DNA from: Glebionis coronaria
Lineage: Eukaryota; Streptophyta; Magnoliopsida; Asterales; Asteraceae
Direction: 5' to 3'
Assembly: GCA_025667525.1 (NCBI GenBank)
Contig: CM046879.1
Span: 389,383,039 to 389,447,038 of the forward strand
DNA length: 64,000 nucleotides
In this document: piece by piece, positions 22,101-32,531 of the stretch
How positions within the stretch are numbered: position 1 is the first letter of the stretch
Layout of the letters: each line of letters opens with the position of its first letter
The notes under the pieces: model-generated
The model's database searches: none
What the model saw: the letters and a program-made list of their open reading frames with translations, nothing else
What the model was told of the DNA's origin: nothing
Translations under genes and position numbers: made by a program

Positions 22101-24784
22101 ATATCATCACTAATCAACACCTCATCTTCATTGTCGATTTCATTTGAAGTGAAATCGCCTCCTTGGAATGGAGTGAGATTTGGTGTGGAATTAGCAAGAA
22201 TCGGATCCAAAATAGTGGGATTGCCACTTGACGAGCTATCGGAAAAACCTAACACTTCTTGTGAAAACTCATCGCAAACCATATCAACGATGTCAATGTG
22301 ATTGATGGTAGCGATTGCATAAACATGAGAAGGTTTCGAGTTTTGAGTAGCGTTTATAACAAGTTCCTCTTCGTTGAATCTCAAAGTGATAGTTCTCGCA
22401 TGAACATCGATAAGCGATCTCGAAGTATCTAAAAATGATCGTCCTAAAATTAGAGGAACTTGAGGATCCGCGGGGATGTCGACTACTATAAAATCAACGG
22501 GATAGTAGAACTTCCCCACTTTCACGAAAACATCTTCGGCTACCCCACATGCCATAATCGTAGAATGATCGGCCATCTCGATGGACATGTTCGAAGGAAT
22601 AAGAGCCGGAAGCGAAAGCGATTTCCAAATGGAAAATGGCATCAAATTAATGCTCGCACCAAGATCGGCCAAGGCGAGGCATTCTTTCATCTCTTGTATG
22701 TCACAAGGAATGAGAAACTTTCCGGGATCACCAACTTTTTCCGGTATGCGGTTAAGATAAACCGAAGAACAATTAGCAAGCTTTGAAAGCTTTTCCTTAT
22801 CGCTCATCATACTTTTAAAAGTGGAAGCGAAACGAGGCATGTATAACAACGCGTCGGCTAAACTTACATCAAAATGCACTTGTTGAAACATCTTAATAAA
22901 AAGCTCGATTTGTTGTTTGTTACGTTCTTGCATTTTCTCTTTGTTTCGTCTTGAAGGGTAGGGTAAAGGTGGTGTGGGTAGGTCATTAGGCAACGGCCTT
23001 GGAAACTCGGGTTCCACAATTGGTATTGGTGTAACCGTAGGTGTGGTTTGAGCGGTACTTCGTGGGATTGTAATGTGCTCCTTTTCGACCACCACCTCGG
23101 GTTCTTTCTCGATTTCCTTCTCCGTAGAAGTACTTGGACGAGAGATTGGTTCCTTGAAAGTTTTACCACTTCGTGTAGTAATAACCTTCATTTCTCCCTT
23201 CGGGTTTGCAATGGTATCACTCGGAAGACCACCCGAAGAAGAGGGTTTACACATGATTGCTTCAAACATTTTAGCCATACGGTCCTCAAATTTTGATTGC
23301 CTAGCATCCGCTTTCAATAACTCTTGCTTAATCTCATGTTGTCCTAATTCCATCTTTTGTTGGTTTTGTTGAAGACGTTGGACATTTCCTTCCATTTTGT
23401 TTGCATGAGTTTTAAGTTCATTAGCAAGTTCATTTTTAAGCTCGTTTTTCAACTCGGACCTTAAGCTAATCATCTCACGTTGCATATTATCAAATTTAGC
23501 ATCATTTGCTTTTGCATAATCCAAAAATTCTCCTTGCAAATTTTTCGTGTGAGCATTTTGAAAACCTTGTGTAGTATTTTGAAAATCACGGTTTTGGTTT
23601 TGATTAGAGATTTGTCCATTCCCACTTTGATAATTCCCTTTGTTGTAATTGCGTGTGTTGCCTTGGTAATTACCTTGGTTGTTGTTTCGATAATTGTTAA
23701 CATTTTGATTTGGTGGAGCTTGATTTTGGCGGGAACCTTGGCCGTTTTGGTTGTAAGTTCCCGTTGCTACATAAGCACTCGAAGTGTTACCATCCGCGGT
23801 AATGCACTCGGATAAATCATGAGCTCCTCCACACGATAAACAACTCTTAGCAACCGCTTTAACCGAAGCGGAATTGGAAGCTTCTTGAGCCTTCCAATGG
23901 GACATTAGATTAGCAAATCTATCAAAAAACCGATTTTCCTCATTAGCTTCATCATGTAAGGCATTAATGCTACGAGACGATTGTGATGACGATGACGAAC
24001 CCATATTGGCAACACTCGGTGTGTTACGAGGGCTATAAACCTTAGATCGATTTTCAATGATTTGTAAAGCCTCATTTGTCGTCTTGCACAAAAAATTACC
24101 ACCCGCGGCGGCATTCAAATAATCCCGTTCATGATCATTAAGCCCATTATAAAAAGTATCGATTTGATGCAATTCCGAAAAATCATGATGAGGACATTCA
24201 TGTAACATCTCCTTAAATCGTTCCCATGCCATAGAAAAACTTTCATTGCTACGTTGCACAAATCGTGAAATCTCATTTTTTAAGTGTGTTGTTTTCGATG
24301 GTGGAAAAAACTTGTTCACAAACTTAGAAACGAGATCGGCCCATGTCAAAATCGAATTTGGCGGTTCTTTCTCGAGCCAAATTTTAGCGGGTCCATCCAA
24401 CGAATATGGAAACAACATCATCTTAATGGCGTCATGCGGAACATCCTTGAATTTGCTAGTGGCCGTGAGACGGTTGAAATTCCTAATATGGTAATGCGGG
24501 TTGTCTTTCTCGTGACCTCGAAATTTGTTTGCTTGTAGCATCGACATTAAACCCGTCTTAATCTCGAAATTCTCCGCAAGGATGGCGGGAATAACAATGG
24601 CCTCTCCAAAACCCTCGGTGGGTGCTTGTAGCAACTCCATCATAGTACGATTAGCCATTACGACTTCTTGTTCTATAATAGGTTCAACAATTGGAGGTTC
24701 TTCAACAATCAACGATTGATTGGCTTGCTTTTGAAGTCGTTTACGAGCTCGTTTAGCTTGGTTACGAGTGATCATAAACTTCAC
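19115..24784 (-). CDS. gag-pol: Intact Athila-type gag-pol polyprotein of element A (1,889 aa)
   Basis: The single frame encodes the capsid and replication enzymes, to be cut by its own protease. Gag domain at residues about 75-245; zinc knuckle [13 protein letters not shown] at 315-327; a Gln/Asn-rich stretch at 343-420 and a Lys/Glu-rich coiled-coil-like stretch at 425-505; aspartic protease DLGASIN at 708-714. Reverse transcriptase about 1000-1200 with FMDDF at 1166-1170 (Asp1168/1169). RNase H with Asp1315 and Asp1381. Integrase zinc finger with His1527, Cys1565 and Cys1568; core Asp1597, Asp1655 and Glu1691, a D-35-E spacing. There is a GDQVLLF-type tail and no chromodomain, which fits Athila rather than chromoviruses. 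The start is the first ATG of the frame; an ATG three codons in (M4) is an alternative. No stop or frameshift interrupts it. Confidence 0.96.
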   Translation of the reverse strand: MKFMITRNQAKRARKRLQKQANQSLIVEEPPIVEPIIEQEVVMANRTMMELLQAPTEGFGEAIVIPAILAENFEIKTGLMSMLQANKFRGHEKDNPHYHIRNFNRLTATSKFKDVPHDAIKMMLFPYSLDGPAKIWLEKEPPNSILTWADLVSKFVNKFFPPSKTTHLKNEISRFVQRSNESFSMAWERFKEMLHECPHHDFSELHQIDTFYNGLNDHERDYLNAAAGGNFLCKTTNEALQIIENRSKVYSPRNTPSVANMGSSSSSQSSRSINALHDEANEENRFFDRFANLMSHWKAQEASNSASVKAVAKSCLSCGGAHDLSECITADGNTSSAYVATGTYNQNGQGSRQNQAPPNQNVNNYRNNNQGNYQGNTRNYNKGNYQSGNGQISNQNQNRDFQNTTQGFQNAHTKNLQGEFLDYAKANDAKFDNMQREMISLRSELKNELKNELANELKTHANKMEGNVQRLQQNQQKMELGQHEIKQELLKADARQSKFEDRMAKMFEAIMCKPSSSGGLPSDTIANPKGEMKVITTRSGKTFKEPISRPSTSTEKEIEKEPEVVVEKEHITIPRSTAQTTPTVTPIPIVEPEFPRPLPNDLPTPPLPYPSRRNKEKMQERNKQQIELFIKMFQQVHFDVSLADALLYMPRFASTFKSMMSDKEKLSKLANCSSVYLNRIPEKVGDPGKFLIPCDIQEMKECLALADLGASINLMPFSIWKSLSLPALIPSNMSIEMADHSTIMACGVAEDVFVKVGKFYYPVDFIVVDIPADPQVPLILGRSFLDTSRSLIDVHARTITLRFNEEELVINATQNSKPSHVYAIATINHIDIVDMVCDEFSQEVLGFSDSSSSGNPTILDPILANSTPNLTPFQGGDFTSNEIDNEDEVLISDDISIPPFLPPMEVMSVEPKSSIEEPPILELKDLPSHLEYAFLEGDDKLPVIIAKDLANDEKTELLKVLKAHKGAIAWKISDIKGIDPKFCTHKILMEEDYKPAIQSQRRVNPKIHDVIKKEVLKLLDAGMIYPISDSPWVSPIHCVPKKGGMTVVPNENNELIPTRVVTGWRVCIDYRKLNDATRKDHFPLPFMDQMLERLAGNEFYCFLDGFSGYFQIPIDPRDQEKTTFTCPYGTFAYRRMPFGLCNAPGTFQRCMMAIFHDMIEKSMEVFMDDFSVFGNSFTSCLSNLEQMLKRCEETNLVLNWEKCHFMCKQGIVLGHKVSKAGIEVDKAKVDVIAKLPHPKTVKGVRSFLGHAGFYRRFIKDFSKISRPMTHLLEKDAPFNFNEDCVKAFETLKRKLTEAPILVAPNWELPFEIMCDASDYAIGAVLGQRYDKHFRPIHYASKTMTEAQLKYTTTEKEFLAVVYAFEKFRPYLVLTKSIVYTDHSAIKYLLAKQDAKPRLLRWMLLLQEFDVTVLDKKGAENLAADHLSRLEDPHKDVFENKEITETFPLETLGVVNSKDTTPWFADIANYHAGNFIIKGMTTQQKRKFFRDVKFYFWDDPYLFRICADQLVRRCVFGTEASNILRACHEGPTGGHHGANLTAKKVFDAGFFWPSIYRDAHALVKSCDSCQRQGKSSQHDEMPQNIIQVCEIFDIWGIDFMGPFPSSHGNKYILVAVDYLSKWVEAKALPTNDARVVVKFLKQLFSRFGTPRAIISDRGTHFCNDQFEKVLKKYGVTHRLSTAYHPQTSGQVEVSNRALKRILERSIGENRASWSDKLDDALWAFRTAYKTPIGCTPYKLVYGKNCHLPIELEHKAYWALKHANFDLKTAGDHRKIQLNELDELRDNAYENSLIFKEKTKKFHDSKIKNRVFNIGDQVLLFNSRLKIFSGKLKSRWSGPFTITQVFPYGTIELAQDDGPNFKVNGHRLKHYFGGEIPSMVAPDQDTFPNDN

Positions 24785-25507
24785 GAAGAATGGGAGGTGA
24801 GCAAAGAAGATTCTTTTTGGTTGTTTTGTGAATTTTCAATTTTTTTTTGTGTTTTTGATGATATTTAATTTTTTTGGATTTTGGTGTATCTTCGTAGACA
24901 ACAATCTACAAAATCTCTCCTCGAATCAAACTCTTGATTAAAGAAGCCTCAAAGGAATGAAAACGATCACGTGGAGTGAACGCCTTCGAATGACTTTAGA
25001 ACTTTGGTGAAAACCAAATTGTTCACGAGGGTTTAATCACAAAGAAAACCAAGCAAATATAGTATACGTATTAATACTTTGGGCGGCAAAAACCTCGATT
25101 AGCCTTCAATCTCAAAATACTCACAAGCAAGCGGGGAAACGAGGCGGCGCGAAGCACTTAAGAGCCTTTTTCCTTAGGGTATATTTTATAATACCCGCCT
25201 TATACCCACCTTATAGTTCGTATCTTTCAAAATCGAGCTTCTCGAAAGTATTTATCTATTTTTGCCTTTTCTTTTTGTTTGAGATTCGAATACAATGATC
25301 GAGTGATGAAATCCCGAATCAAGGTTGTGTTTTCACACTTTTGGAGATATTGTATTTTGGTTGTGATACTTAATACAATATATTAATAATATTCACAAAG
25401 AAAAACCGAGAAAACCGATAATACGTGTTAAGGGAGTTCCACTTAACACAAATACTATTTTGGATAATATCAAAAACAAAATTTTCCAAATTAAATCACG
25501 ACACACC
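24785..25507 (-). other. 5' untranslated region of element A between PBS and gag
   Basis: About 720 bp, AT-rich, with no ORF. A related leader with a shared AAGCACTTA / ACCCACCTTATAGTTYGTAT phrase is found before D's gag (about 45385-45460), so the leader may hold packaging or translation signals; this is inferred. Confidence 0.6.
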
Positions 25508-25525
25508 TCCCCGGCAGCGGCGCCA
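25508..25525 (-). promoter_or_regulatory. Primer-binding site of element A, tRNA-Asp type
   Basis: On the - strand TGGCGCCGCTGCCGGGGA, 3 nt from the 5' LTR. It matches the 3' end of plant tRNA-Asp except at one position (GCTGCC where GTTGCC would pair perfectly). Confidence 0.85.
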
Positions 25526-26262
25526 AAATGATAGTAGTAAATTACACCCCTTTCTTTGCCTTAGGAAAAACAAAGAGAAGAAACGTAAAGTAGCGGTAAG
25601 CGTTAAATACTCGTTTAGGAAAACGGAGTATTAATGACCCTATCAAATAAAAATGAGATGAAAGATTCGTTTCCCAAGGAGGTATGGTGTTGTGAATTAA
25701 CTTGTATTTATTTGAGATTAATATTAAGAAGAATGGGGGTGAGAAGAAGAAAAGACGGATACGACGAAAACGTAAAACCGTAGAAAAATCACTAAAATTA
25801 AAAATTATTAAAACCAAAAACAAAATCAAGAAAAAGATTAAAAAGACTAAAACAAGTCTAAAATAATATAAATAAAGACAAAAATCCAATAAAGATATTT
25901 TAAAACCTTTTATTAATTAAATAATTAATTTTAAATGCTAATTAAAGCCCTAAAATTAAATTTAATTAATTCAAATGTCAAAAATATGATTTTATTGAAT
26001 AATTACTCAACTTATATTATTATAAGACTAAAAAGAGATTTTCTAAAAATTAAAACCTATTAAAACTATTTTTAAAACTCTAAAAATGATTAAAACTAAT
26101 TAAAAACTAATTAAACTTAAAATAATTATAAATCTAAAAGTTATAAAAATAATCTAAAAATGAAAATAGTCCTAATCAATGACAAAGATCTTAAGAAAAA
26201 TGAAAAAGAAAGAAAAATAAAATTTTGAAAATTAATTAATAAAATAATATTAAAACACTGTC

Positions 26263-26440
26263 TTGCGCCGCAGTGCTTGGGTCTTGCGGCGCAACGTGTG
26301 AAACGAGATACCCAAGATCAGCAGAACCTTCAGTTGCGCCGCAATGCTTCTGTCTTGCGCCGCAACTTGTGAAACGGGAAAACCAAAATCTGCAGTTCCT
26401 TTAGTTGCGCCGCAACGCTTAGGACTTGCGGCGCAATTCC
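26263..26440 (-). repeat. 71-bp tandem repeat in the A LTR (5' copy)
   Basis: Same six palindromes as at 14613-14790. Here they lie in the transcribed leader, about 1.1-1.3 kb downstream of the TATA box. Confidence 0.85.
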
Positions 26441-26550
26441 TGTGACGTGCCTGGTACTGCTTGTGCTGTTTTGCTTTCTCCAAGTATGATACAAGCCAAG
26501 AGGACTTGGCAATGTGCTTTGTTTGGTGATTATTTGGACAATTGGGGCAC

Positions 26551-26574
26551 CCTTGTGCTTAATGAAGCACAAGG
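26551..26574 (-). promoter_or_regulatory. Leader hairpin of element A (5' LTR copy)
   Basis: Perfect 10-bp stem with a 4-nt loop, within the transcribed leader of A. See 30808-30831 for the compensated copy in C. Confidence 0.65.
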
Positions 26575-27530
26575 AGTCAAGTAACACACAAATAACAACA
26601 AGAATCAAAGATCAACAATCAAAGATCATGCACAAAGTTCATCACAAATCAAGCAAATTAGCAATATGCAGATTTTTAACACCCTTAATCCTTTTAAACT
26701 CAACAAATTTGTTCAAATCTTGTTCCAAACTAATTAACTACTTACTAATAACCTTAATCAACCCTAAACAAGCAATCTAACACCTTTTAGCAACACAAAT
26801 CAATGATTGTACCCTGCTTAAACCTGTTGCCAAACACCCTTTAAACTTTTTGAAAACCAATTTTTCCAAATCAAAACCTTATGAAACCTAACCAAAATGT
26901 TATCAAAGCTTCATATCATGTATATAACATAACATAAACACAAATCAAGTAACTTAAACACACTTAATCAATCAATCAAGCAAATCATGTAACAAGCACT
27001 TTTATGAACTTTTTCAAGGTAAAAGGAAGATACCTTAGGTTCTTACATCCAAGAACCTAGAGGATGAAAATCCTCCTCCAATCCAACCCGGGTTGGAGCT
27101 GAACTAAATCAACAAGCCTTCAACCTATTTGAACACAAAACAAAGAAACAAGAACAAAAATAATATGAAATGATATGATTCTTTTTTTTCTCTTTTTAAA
27201 ACTCTTCCAAAACTTTTAACACCTTTCAAAAACGTTTTCTAATCCCTATATCACCAATAACATTAACCATAAACACCAAAAACCTTTTGAGAAGATTTTA
27301 CCAAAATCTCTCAAAATCTCAAAACCTTAAACAACTTTGAAAATCAAAGTTGCTTAACCAAATAAAAGTGGAACTCAGAATCAATCTCCTCACAACACAC
27401 AAACTTTTAAAAACAATAAAAAAGGAATTACACTTGAATATTTCAAAAACCAAACTTTTTATTTCTTTAAAAAGGAATTACATGTGAGAGACTAGAAACT
27501 GGAACCAAGGGATCACCACAACTTGGGTCT

Positions 27531-27540
27531 CCTTTTATAG
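27531..27540 (-). promoter_or_regulatory. Probable TATA box driving element A
   Basis: CTATAAAAGG in the 5' LTR. It is the best candidate for the start of genomic RNA. Confidence 0.6.
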
Positions 27541-28600
27541 AGCCTATAGAACATCCTAGAAGCATAAAAACATAAAACCCTAATACATAGAAAATCCCAA
27601 ATGTGCCCTTGAATGATTTTGAGTGCATTTTGTCCTCTCATTTGATCTTGGACGTTTATTTTGCTTTGGGAGGAAGCAAATAATCTTGGCCATTGATTTA
27701 TGCCACGTCATGATGCTTGGGGGCTAAGGAATGATGTGATTGGTGGATTGGGGAATTGGGGGTTTGGTGCACATGAGTGGGATGCAGGTTTTTAGGAGTG
27801 GGAAGGGTTTTTGAGTGTGTGAATTAAGTGTGTGAAGGTTTAATTGAGTTTTACCCAAGGAAAAGTGAAGGTAAATTCTGGAGAAGTAAAAATGATGAAC
27901 AAGGGTCCATTGATCCGTTTTTTGGGGGTGGTGTGGTGTTAGGCGCATTTTTATTTAAATGTTTCAGGTTTGGCACTTTTGGTCCTTGTCTTTTGGAATT
28001 TTTGGCTTTTAAAGATTTTCAGCCTAAAATTCGTCTCTCCCTTGTATTTAAGTTTCATCACTTGACAATTTTGGCACAAACTTTCCATAAAGATGTTTCA
28101 AAGGCGATTTTTGTCATTTGGTGATTTTTCAAGGACTAATCTTGGACAATGTTGATCTTCAAAGGTCTTCAATGAGTCTTAATCTTCATGAGGGACCATT
28201 TTTGGCAATTTGAATTTGTTGAGGGACTAATCTTGCCATTTCTTCAATCTTGAAGGACCTTTTTGCAATTTTGACAAACTTAAGGGACCAAACTTGTAAT
28301 TATTAATATACAAGGGTTTTAAGTGTCATTTCTTCATTCATTGAGGATCAATCTTGTTTTGTCTTCAAGTCTTCAAGGGTATTTGATGAAAATTCCATGA
28401 TTAGGGCCCGGTTCATTGTACGGCTTCGTTTCTCGTGTTCGTTTTTCCTTGATTCTTGTGATCTTTTGTCTTTTTCACGATATCCATACCTAAAATACAC
28501 AAGTAAACAAACACAAGCATATATATGGTATTTTACGACATTTTAGTGCATTTAAAGCCCGAAAAGAACGATGAGATCATGTATAAATGCCATCTCATCA

Positions 28601-28802
28601 GGCCTCCGCGTCCGTTCATGGTGGGTTGGCACAATTCCTCCATAGTTCGTAAATCAGGTAGGAGGACATTGTTGTTGTTGTTGTTGTTGTTATTATTATT
28701 CAAATTGGGTAGAAGTGGGTGATTATTGTTGTTATTAACACCAGCCATAGCTAAATCTTCACGAGTCTCGGGCTCAGAATAGTTGGAAGATCTAGTACGC
28801 AT
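28601..28802 (-). pseudogene. Element B gag, N-terminal part separated by the element A insertion
   Basis: The frame starts at the ATG at 28802 (MRTRSSNY...) and runs to the insertion point. It has two asparagine runs encoded by a (GTT)n/(ATT)n microsatellite (+ strand 28672-28700), then RTMEELCQPTMNGRGG, the same place as [10 protein letters not shown] in A and RTMEELLRAP in D. An in-frame ATG nine codons further upstream (28829) is open but lacks this family resemblance. Across element A the frame continues in phase at 13878 (PIAPMHVTAQEF...), which shows the insertion split one gene. Confidence 0.88.
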
Positions 28803-29037
28803 GCACCTGCAGAAGAAAAATAAACACAAAGAGAATATCTATATAATCTTTTTGGTGCAAAACCTTTTGAAAAGAATTGCTTTTAATGATTTTTCAATGT
28901 TTTTGTATTTTTGAAGAGTTTTATATTTTTTTTATGGATTTTTGAAAATTTTTAAAACACGGAAAATAACGTTCAAAGAACGGATCCCAAAATTCAATGC
29001 GTCTCTCACTAAAAACCGTTTATCTTAACGAAAAGTG
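28803..29037 (-). other. Short 5' leader of element B
   Basis: 235 bp between gag ATG and PBS, with no ORF. It is much shorter than the leaders of A and D (about 0.65-0.72 kb). Confidence 0.6.
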
Positions 29038-29052
29038 CCGGCAGCGGCGCCA
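29038..29052 (-). promoter_or_regulatory. Primer-binding site of element B, tRNA-Asp type
   Basis: TGGCGCCGCTGCCGG on the - strand, 2 nt from the LTR. The match stops after 15 nt (then CAC). Confidence 0.8.
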
Positions 29053-29054
29053 TT

Positions 29055-30768
29055 TAATACTTCGCTTTTGTCTAGGTATAAAATCTTATCGTCCGAATCT
29101 TTTCGAATTGAAAACCGGTCTTAAGTGCGACTCAATCGTCTTTTGGTGAATCAAGAGAATGGTTTGGTTTGTTTGTCTATTTTAAAATGATAGCAAGTAT
29201 TTACAGTGTTGTTGAGTAAAATGGAAGAATAAAGGTTAATACTAAAATGACGAACGAAAATAAATGCAAGTAAACTTTAAGGTAAAATGAGCACACTAAA
29301 TGAAACTAACACTTGGAAAATTTCTAAAAATAAGTACTAAAAGAAAGTAAGATCGGAGTATCAAACAAATGCAAACAATCGGAATAAACCCCAAAAAGGT
29401 GTCCCGATCGGAATGTATTCCGATCGGTTGATCGGAAAGTTGGTGAGAGCCGTGATCGGAATATTGGGCAAACTACAATCGGAATATAACTCACAACACC
29501 AAATCGGAATACCACAAGGTTGCTCAATCGGAATAAATGGAAAAGGGGCAATCGGAATATAAGCTAAACAACCACCGTCGGAATATGGGGCACAAGACAA
29601 CCAATCGGAATGCACAAACGAGGTCCTGATCGGATTATCAAGAAAAGCTATCAATCGGAATACGTAAACAATGGGCAAATCGGAAAGACAAAACCCTTTT
29701 CCGATTGGTCAATCGGAAAAGGGGATGAAGAGGGCTGCTCGGAATGTAGATCGGAAAAGGGTTTAAAACCTTTTCCGAAAATTGTGGAATTCGTAAAAAG
29801 CTAATGAATAAGCTAAATTTATAAGCTTATCACCAAACTACAACGAATCAATGACAAAACTAAATCAAATAAGCACTTAACTCAACTTATTTAACTCGAA
29901 AATAATCAACTTTTTGGATCAAACAATAAAAACATAAACTTTTTAAGGAAGATTTTTATAAAGTAAATATGCTAATCATAAAAATAAGCCAATAAGCACA
30001 AAAGTCTTAAAGCTTAATCAAATGAAAACTTATGAAATGATCAAAAGATTAACTTTTTAAGCACGAAATCAAATAGAACAACACGGATCATATGATAATC
30101 GCACCAAAATCAATCTAAAATCAAAGAAGAGTAGAATGAGATTAAGGATTAAAAGCTTAAATAGAACTTGATTAATAAAAATAAGCAATACAAAGATGTT
30201 TAATCTTGAAAGATTAAAAGAGAAGATGAAATTTAGTGAGAGAAAGTTTAAGACTTTCTCTCTCTAAAACTAGAAAAAGCTAAGAAAAAGTGAAAACTAA
30301 AAACTATCTAACCACCCTCCTAATGACTATTAGGAGGGTATTTATAGGGAAGGTGGAAGGAGTGCATGTGTTGCATCTTCTTTCTTGCTTTCTTCACGTT
30401 TTCTCGACTCGACTTAAATTCTTCGTCTTTGTCGTCTCGGGATTTGAACTTGTCTTTTAATTTTCTTCTTCTATTAGACTTAAGTTCTTCGACTTCGTTA
30501 AACTTCCGTCTTTTGACCTCTTCTTCGATAAATCTTCAGAATAGGCCTTGGACTTCCGTTCTTTTTGCACTCTTGATCTTTTGACTTCGTCTTTTCCCGT
30601 TTTCTTCGATAAAAGCCCGTGTTTTCTTCCTTTTTCATATTTTGGTCCTAAAACACAATAAAAACACAAACCACGCATAATTCTGACTTTTAAGACATAA
30701 ATCATACGTTTTGGTCTTGTTATTATTGGAAATAAGTGGTAAAAGGATAAGTGTTTTCACACTTATTA
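29055..30768 (-). repeat. 5' LTR of element B (1,714 bp)
   Basis: Same TAATAAG...AGTATTA ends as the 3' copy. It lacks one AAAGCCCGTG copy present at about 6235-6255 in the 3' LTR. ATCGGAAT array at 29379-29756, TATA at about 30339-30347, U3-start hairpin at 30747-30768. Confidence 0.9.
29379..29756 (-). repeat. Phased array of ATCGGAA motifs in the B LTR (5' copy)
   Basis: Same spacing as at 5001-5380. The variant fourth-to-fifth motif is a regular TCGGAA here, and one motif reads TCGGATT. The array lies in the transcribed leader. Confidence 0.8.
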
Positions 30769-30773
30769 CTTTT
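30769..30773. repeat. Target-site duplication (CTTTT) right of element B
   Basis: Pairs with 4672-4676. Confidence 0.8.
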
Positions 30774-31979
30774 CTTGGACTTGTGCTTTTTCTTATTTTT
30801 ACTAACTCCCCACACTCCACTAAGTGTGGGGGTGCCCTTTGTTCCAAGTAAAACCATGAAACAAGCCTTAAATTCGCCTTTGTTTGATTACTATGACCAA
30901 GCACTGGGAAAAATTCCCACTGCTAGTTTATCTGTTGCCACTACTGGTGCTAAAAGACAAACCACAAACTTGTCACTTTCAGATTTCTTATTTTTTTGTC
31001 TTTAGTGGACAAAATTTAGTGTTTTTTACATTTTTTATTTTTCCCTGTTTAGTTTGTTTATTTTAAGAATTTTCATAAAGTTTACTTTTATGTTTCTGTT
31101 CATTTGTTATTTTTAGAGTTTATTTAAGATTAAATAGTTTTTATTAAACTGATTTTTGTCTTTTAGTGCAATAAAGTAGTATCTTTCCATTTTAAAAATT
31201 TTCTTAGATTAAGTTAATTATTTTTAAGATTTTTAGTTAAAAAAGTTCACTGTTCACTTTTTTATTATTTTTTAGAATTAATTTATGATTAAATAGGATT
31301 TTATTTAAAATGTTTTGTCTTTTAGTGGTAAATTTTACTTTTTCAAACTTTTTCATTTTTATACTGTTTAGATATATAACTTAGGATTTTTCAAAAGGTC
31401 AAATTATTTTATTATTTTTAATCATTATTTTAGTTTAAAAATTGTTTTTAGCCTTTAAAAATAGAAAAATAGTTTTTAAAATTTAGGAAAAATACTTTTT
31501 AATGTAATCAATATAAATAAGGTATTTGTTTAATAAAATAATATTTTGGGATTTTTCTTAATTATATTTAATTTTAGGGCTTTAATTAGCATTTAAAATT
31601 GAATATTTAATTAATAAAAGGTTTTAAAATTTATTTATTGAATTTTTATTCTTATTTATATTATTTTAGACTTAGTTTTAGTTTTTAATTAATTTTTAGT
31701 TTAAATTTTTAATTTCGTCGCGTTTTACGTATTTACGTCATCGTTTTTACGTTTTACGTCGTATTGTAATCGTAGCGTAACTCGTCTTTTAATTTTCTCT
31801 TCTCAAAACCAAAAAAGACACTAATCCAAACTTGATTTTATGTTATTGGCTCACATATACCCACCTCCTCCGAGAACGAACTCACTTGTCGATCTTTACG
31901 GTTTTCCTAAACCGTATCGATTAATACTTATCGCTTTATACTTGTTTTTTCCTAAAACTTGTATAAAGAGCCTACATCA
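30774..31979 (+). mobile_element. Element C, remainder of its 3' LTR (R/U5 part)
   Basis: It continues the LTR broken at 4676. The AT-rich stretch with TTTAATTAGCATTTAAAATT (near 31580) and the end CTACATCA match A's LTR end in order. The LTR ends at 31979 and is followed by GACGC, the probable right TSD copy, whose partner is outside the window. Frames in this stretch do not look like proteins. Confidence 0.8.
30808..30831 (+). promoter_or_regulatory. Leader hairpin of element C, compensated relative to element A
   Basis: Arms CCCCACACT / AGTGTGGGG with a 6-nt loop, then GGTGCCC. Aligned without gaps to A's 24-nt hairpin, stem pairs 3 to 7 are all changed on both sides and stay paired. Confidence 0.65.
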
Positions 31980-32531
31980 GACGCCATGTCTCTCAAAATT
32001 GACACTCAATATAAAGAGATGAAAAACAAAAGCCGTGAAACTTGCAAACGCTGTGGAGGGAACCATCCTTCTAGTGAATGTGATGACGATGACACGCCTA
32101 TGACAAAGGAAGAAGAAGCCAATTCCATGAACACCTTTCGTCGAACTCGATTTTATAACAAATATCGTAATCGTGACCGAGATAATTGGAGATCCAACGA
32201 TAAACCAAGTTACGATCGAGACAAAAAGAAACCCAACCAAGCCGAAGACAAACCCAACCTCGAAACCAAGTTCGACAATTTTATTGAATCTCATAGAAAA
32301 ACCAACCTTGTCGTGCGAGATACATTCACTGACCTCAAAACAAAGATCGAGACTTTAAACAAAAACCACCAAGCTTCCATTCAAAACCTCGAAGCTAAGT
32401 TTGATCGTTTTGCCGATAAGCAATCGAATTGCGCTTCTGGTTCTTTACCAAGCAACACCAACCCAAACCCCAAAAACAACAACAAATATCAACCACCGCA
32501 AGCTCGTAATGAACATGTGATGCCGTATTAA
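31980..32531 (+). pseudogene. Element G: gag fragment with zinc knuckle
   Basis: The open frame enters from C's LTR; homologous sequence starts right after 31979 (DAMSLKIDTQYKEM) and continues to a TAA at 32529-32531. CKRCGGNHPSSEC (about residues 18-30 of the fragment) is a CX2CX3HX4C knuckle. A charged, Arg/Asp-rich stretch and SGSLPSNTNPNPK follow, the latter like the (S)GxLPSxTxxNPKG linker before protease in the Athila polyproteins. The N-terminal gag was cut off by C. The frame ends abnormally after NEHV; what follows looks like a decayed continuation after a one-base loss. No protease or RT follows on this strand. Confidence 0.75.

Larger units (their letters stand above)
13879..28600 (-). 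mobile_element. Element A, complete and apparently intact Athila-like Ty3/gypsy retrotransposon (14,722 bp)
   Basis: Two LTRs of 3,072 bp (13879-16950 and 25529-28600), 5-bp TSD GGCCT, PBS at 25508-25525, polypurine tract at 16951-16965, and one unbroken 1,889-codon gag-pol at 19115-24784. The only LTR difference I noticed is AAGATAAG versus AAGAGAAG near 13926/25576. With a commonly assumed plant rate near 1.3e-8 substitutions per site per year this means an age of order ten thousand years, subject to a proper alignment. It is inserted in B's gag and is the youngest element of the left stack. Everything needed for autonomous movement seems present except a recognisable env. Confidence 0.95.
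25529..28600 (-). repeat. 5' LTR of element A (3,072 bp)
   Basis: Copy of 13879-16950 at a constant offset of 11,650; one difference noticed. TATA at 27531-27540, leader hairpin at 26551-26574, 71-bp tandem repeat at 26263-26440, U3-start hairpin at 28569-28600. This copy should drive transcription of A. Confidence 0.95.
4677..30768 (-). mobile_element. Element B, degenerate Athila-like retrotransposon with TA...TA LTR ends, interrupted by element A
   Basis: The 5' LTR is on the right (29055-30768) and the 3' LTR on the left (4677-6401). The PBS, the split gag-pol pseudogene, the post-pol region and the polypurine tract lie in the expected order on the - strand. Without element A and one TSD copy the element is about 11.4 kb. 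It sits in element C's 3' LTR with TSD CTTTT. The LTR copies differ by about 22 substitutions, one 10-bp tandem-copy difference and one single-base indel (counted by eye), so B is clearly older than A. Confidence 0.92.

Noticed and set aside
28672..28700. (GTT)n/(ATT)n microsatellite as a separate repeat feature
   Set aside because: It encodes the asparagine runs of B gag and is described there.
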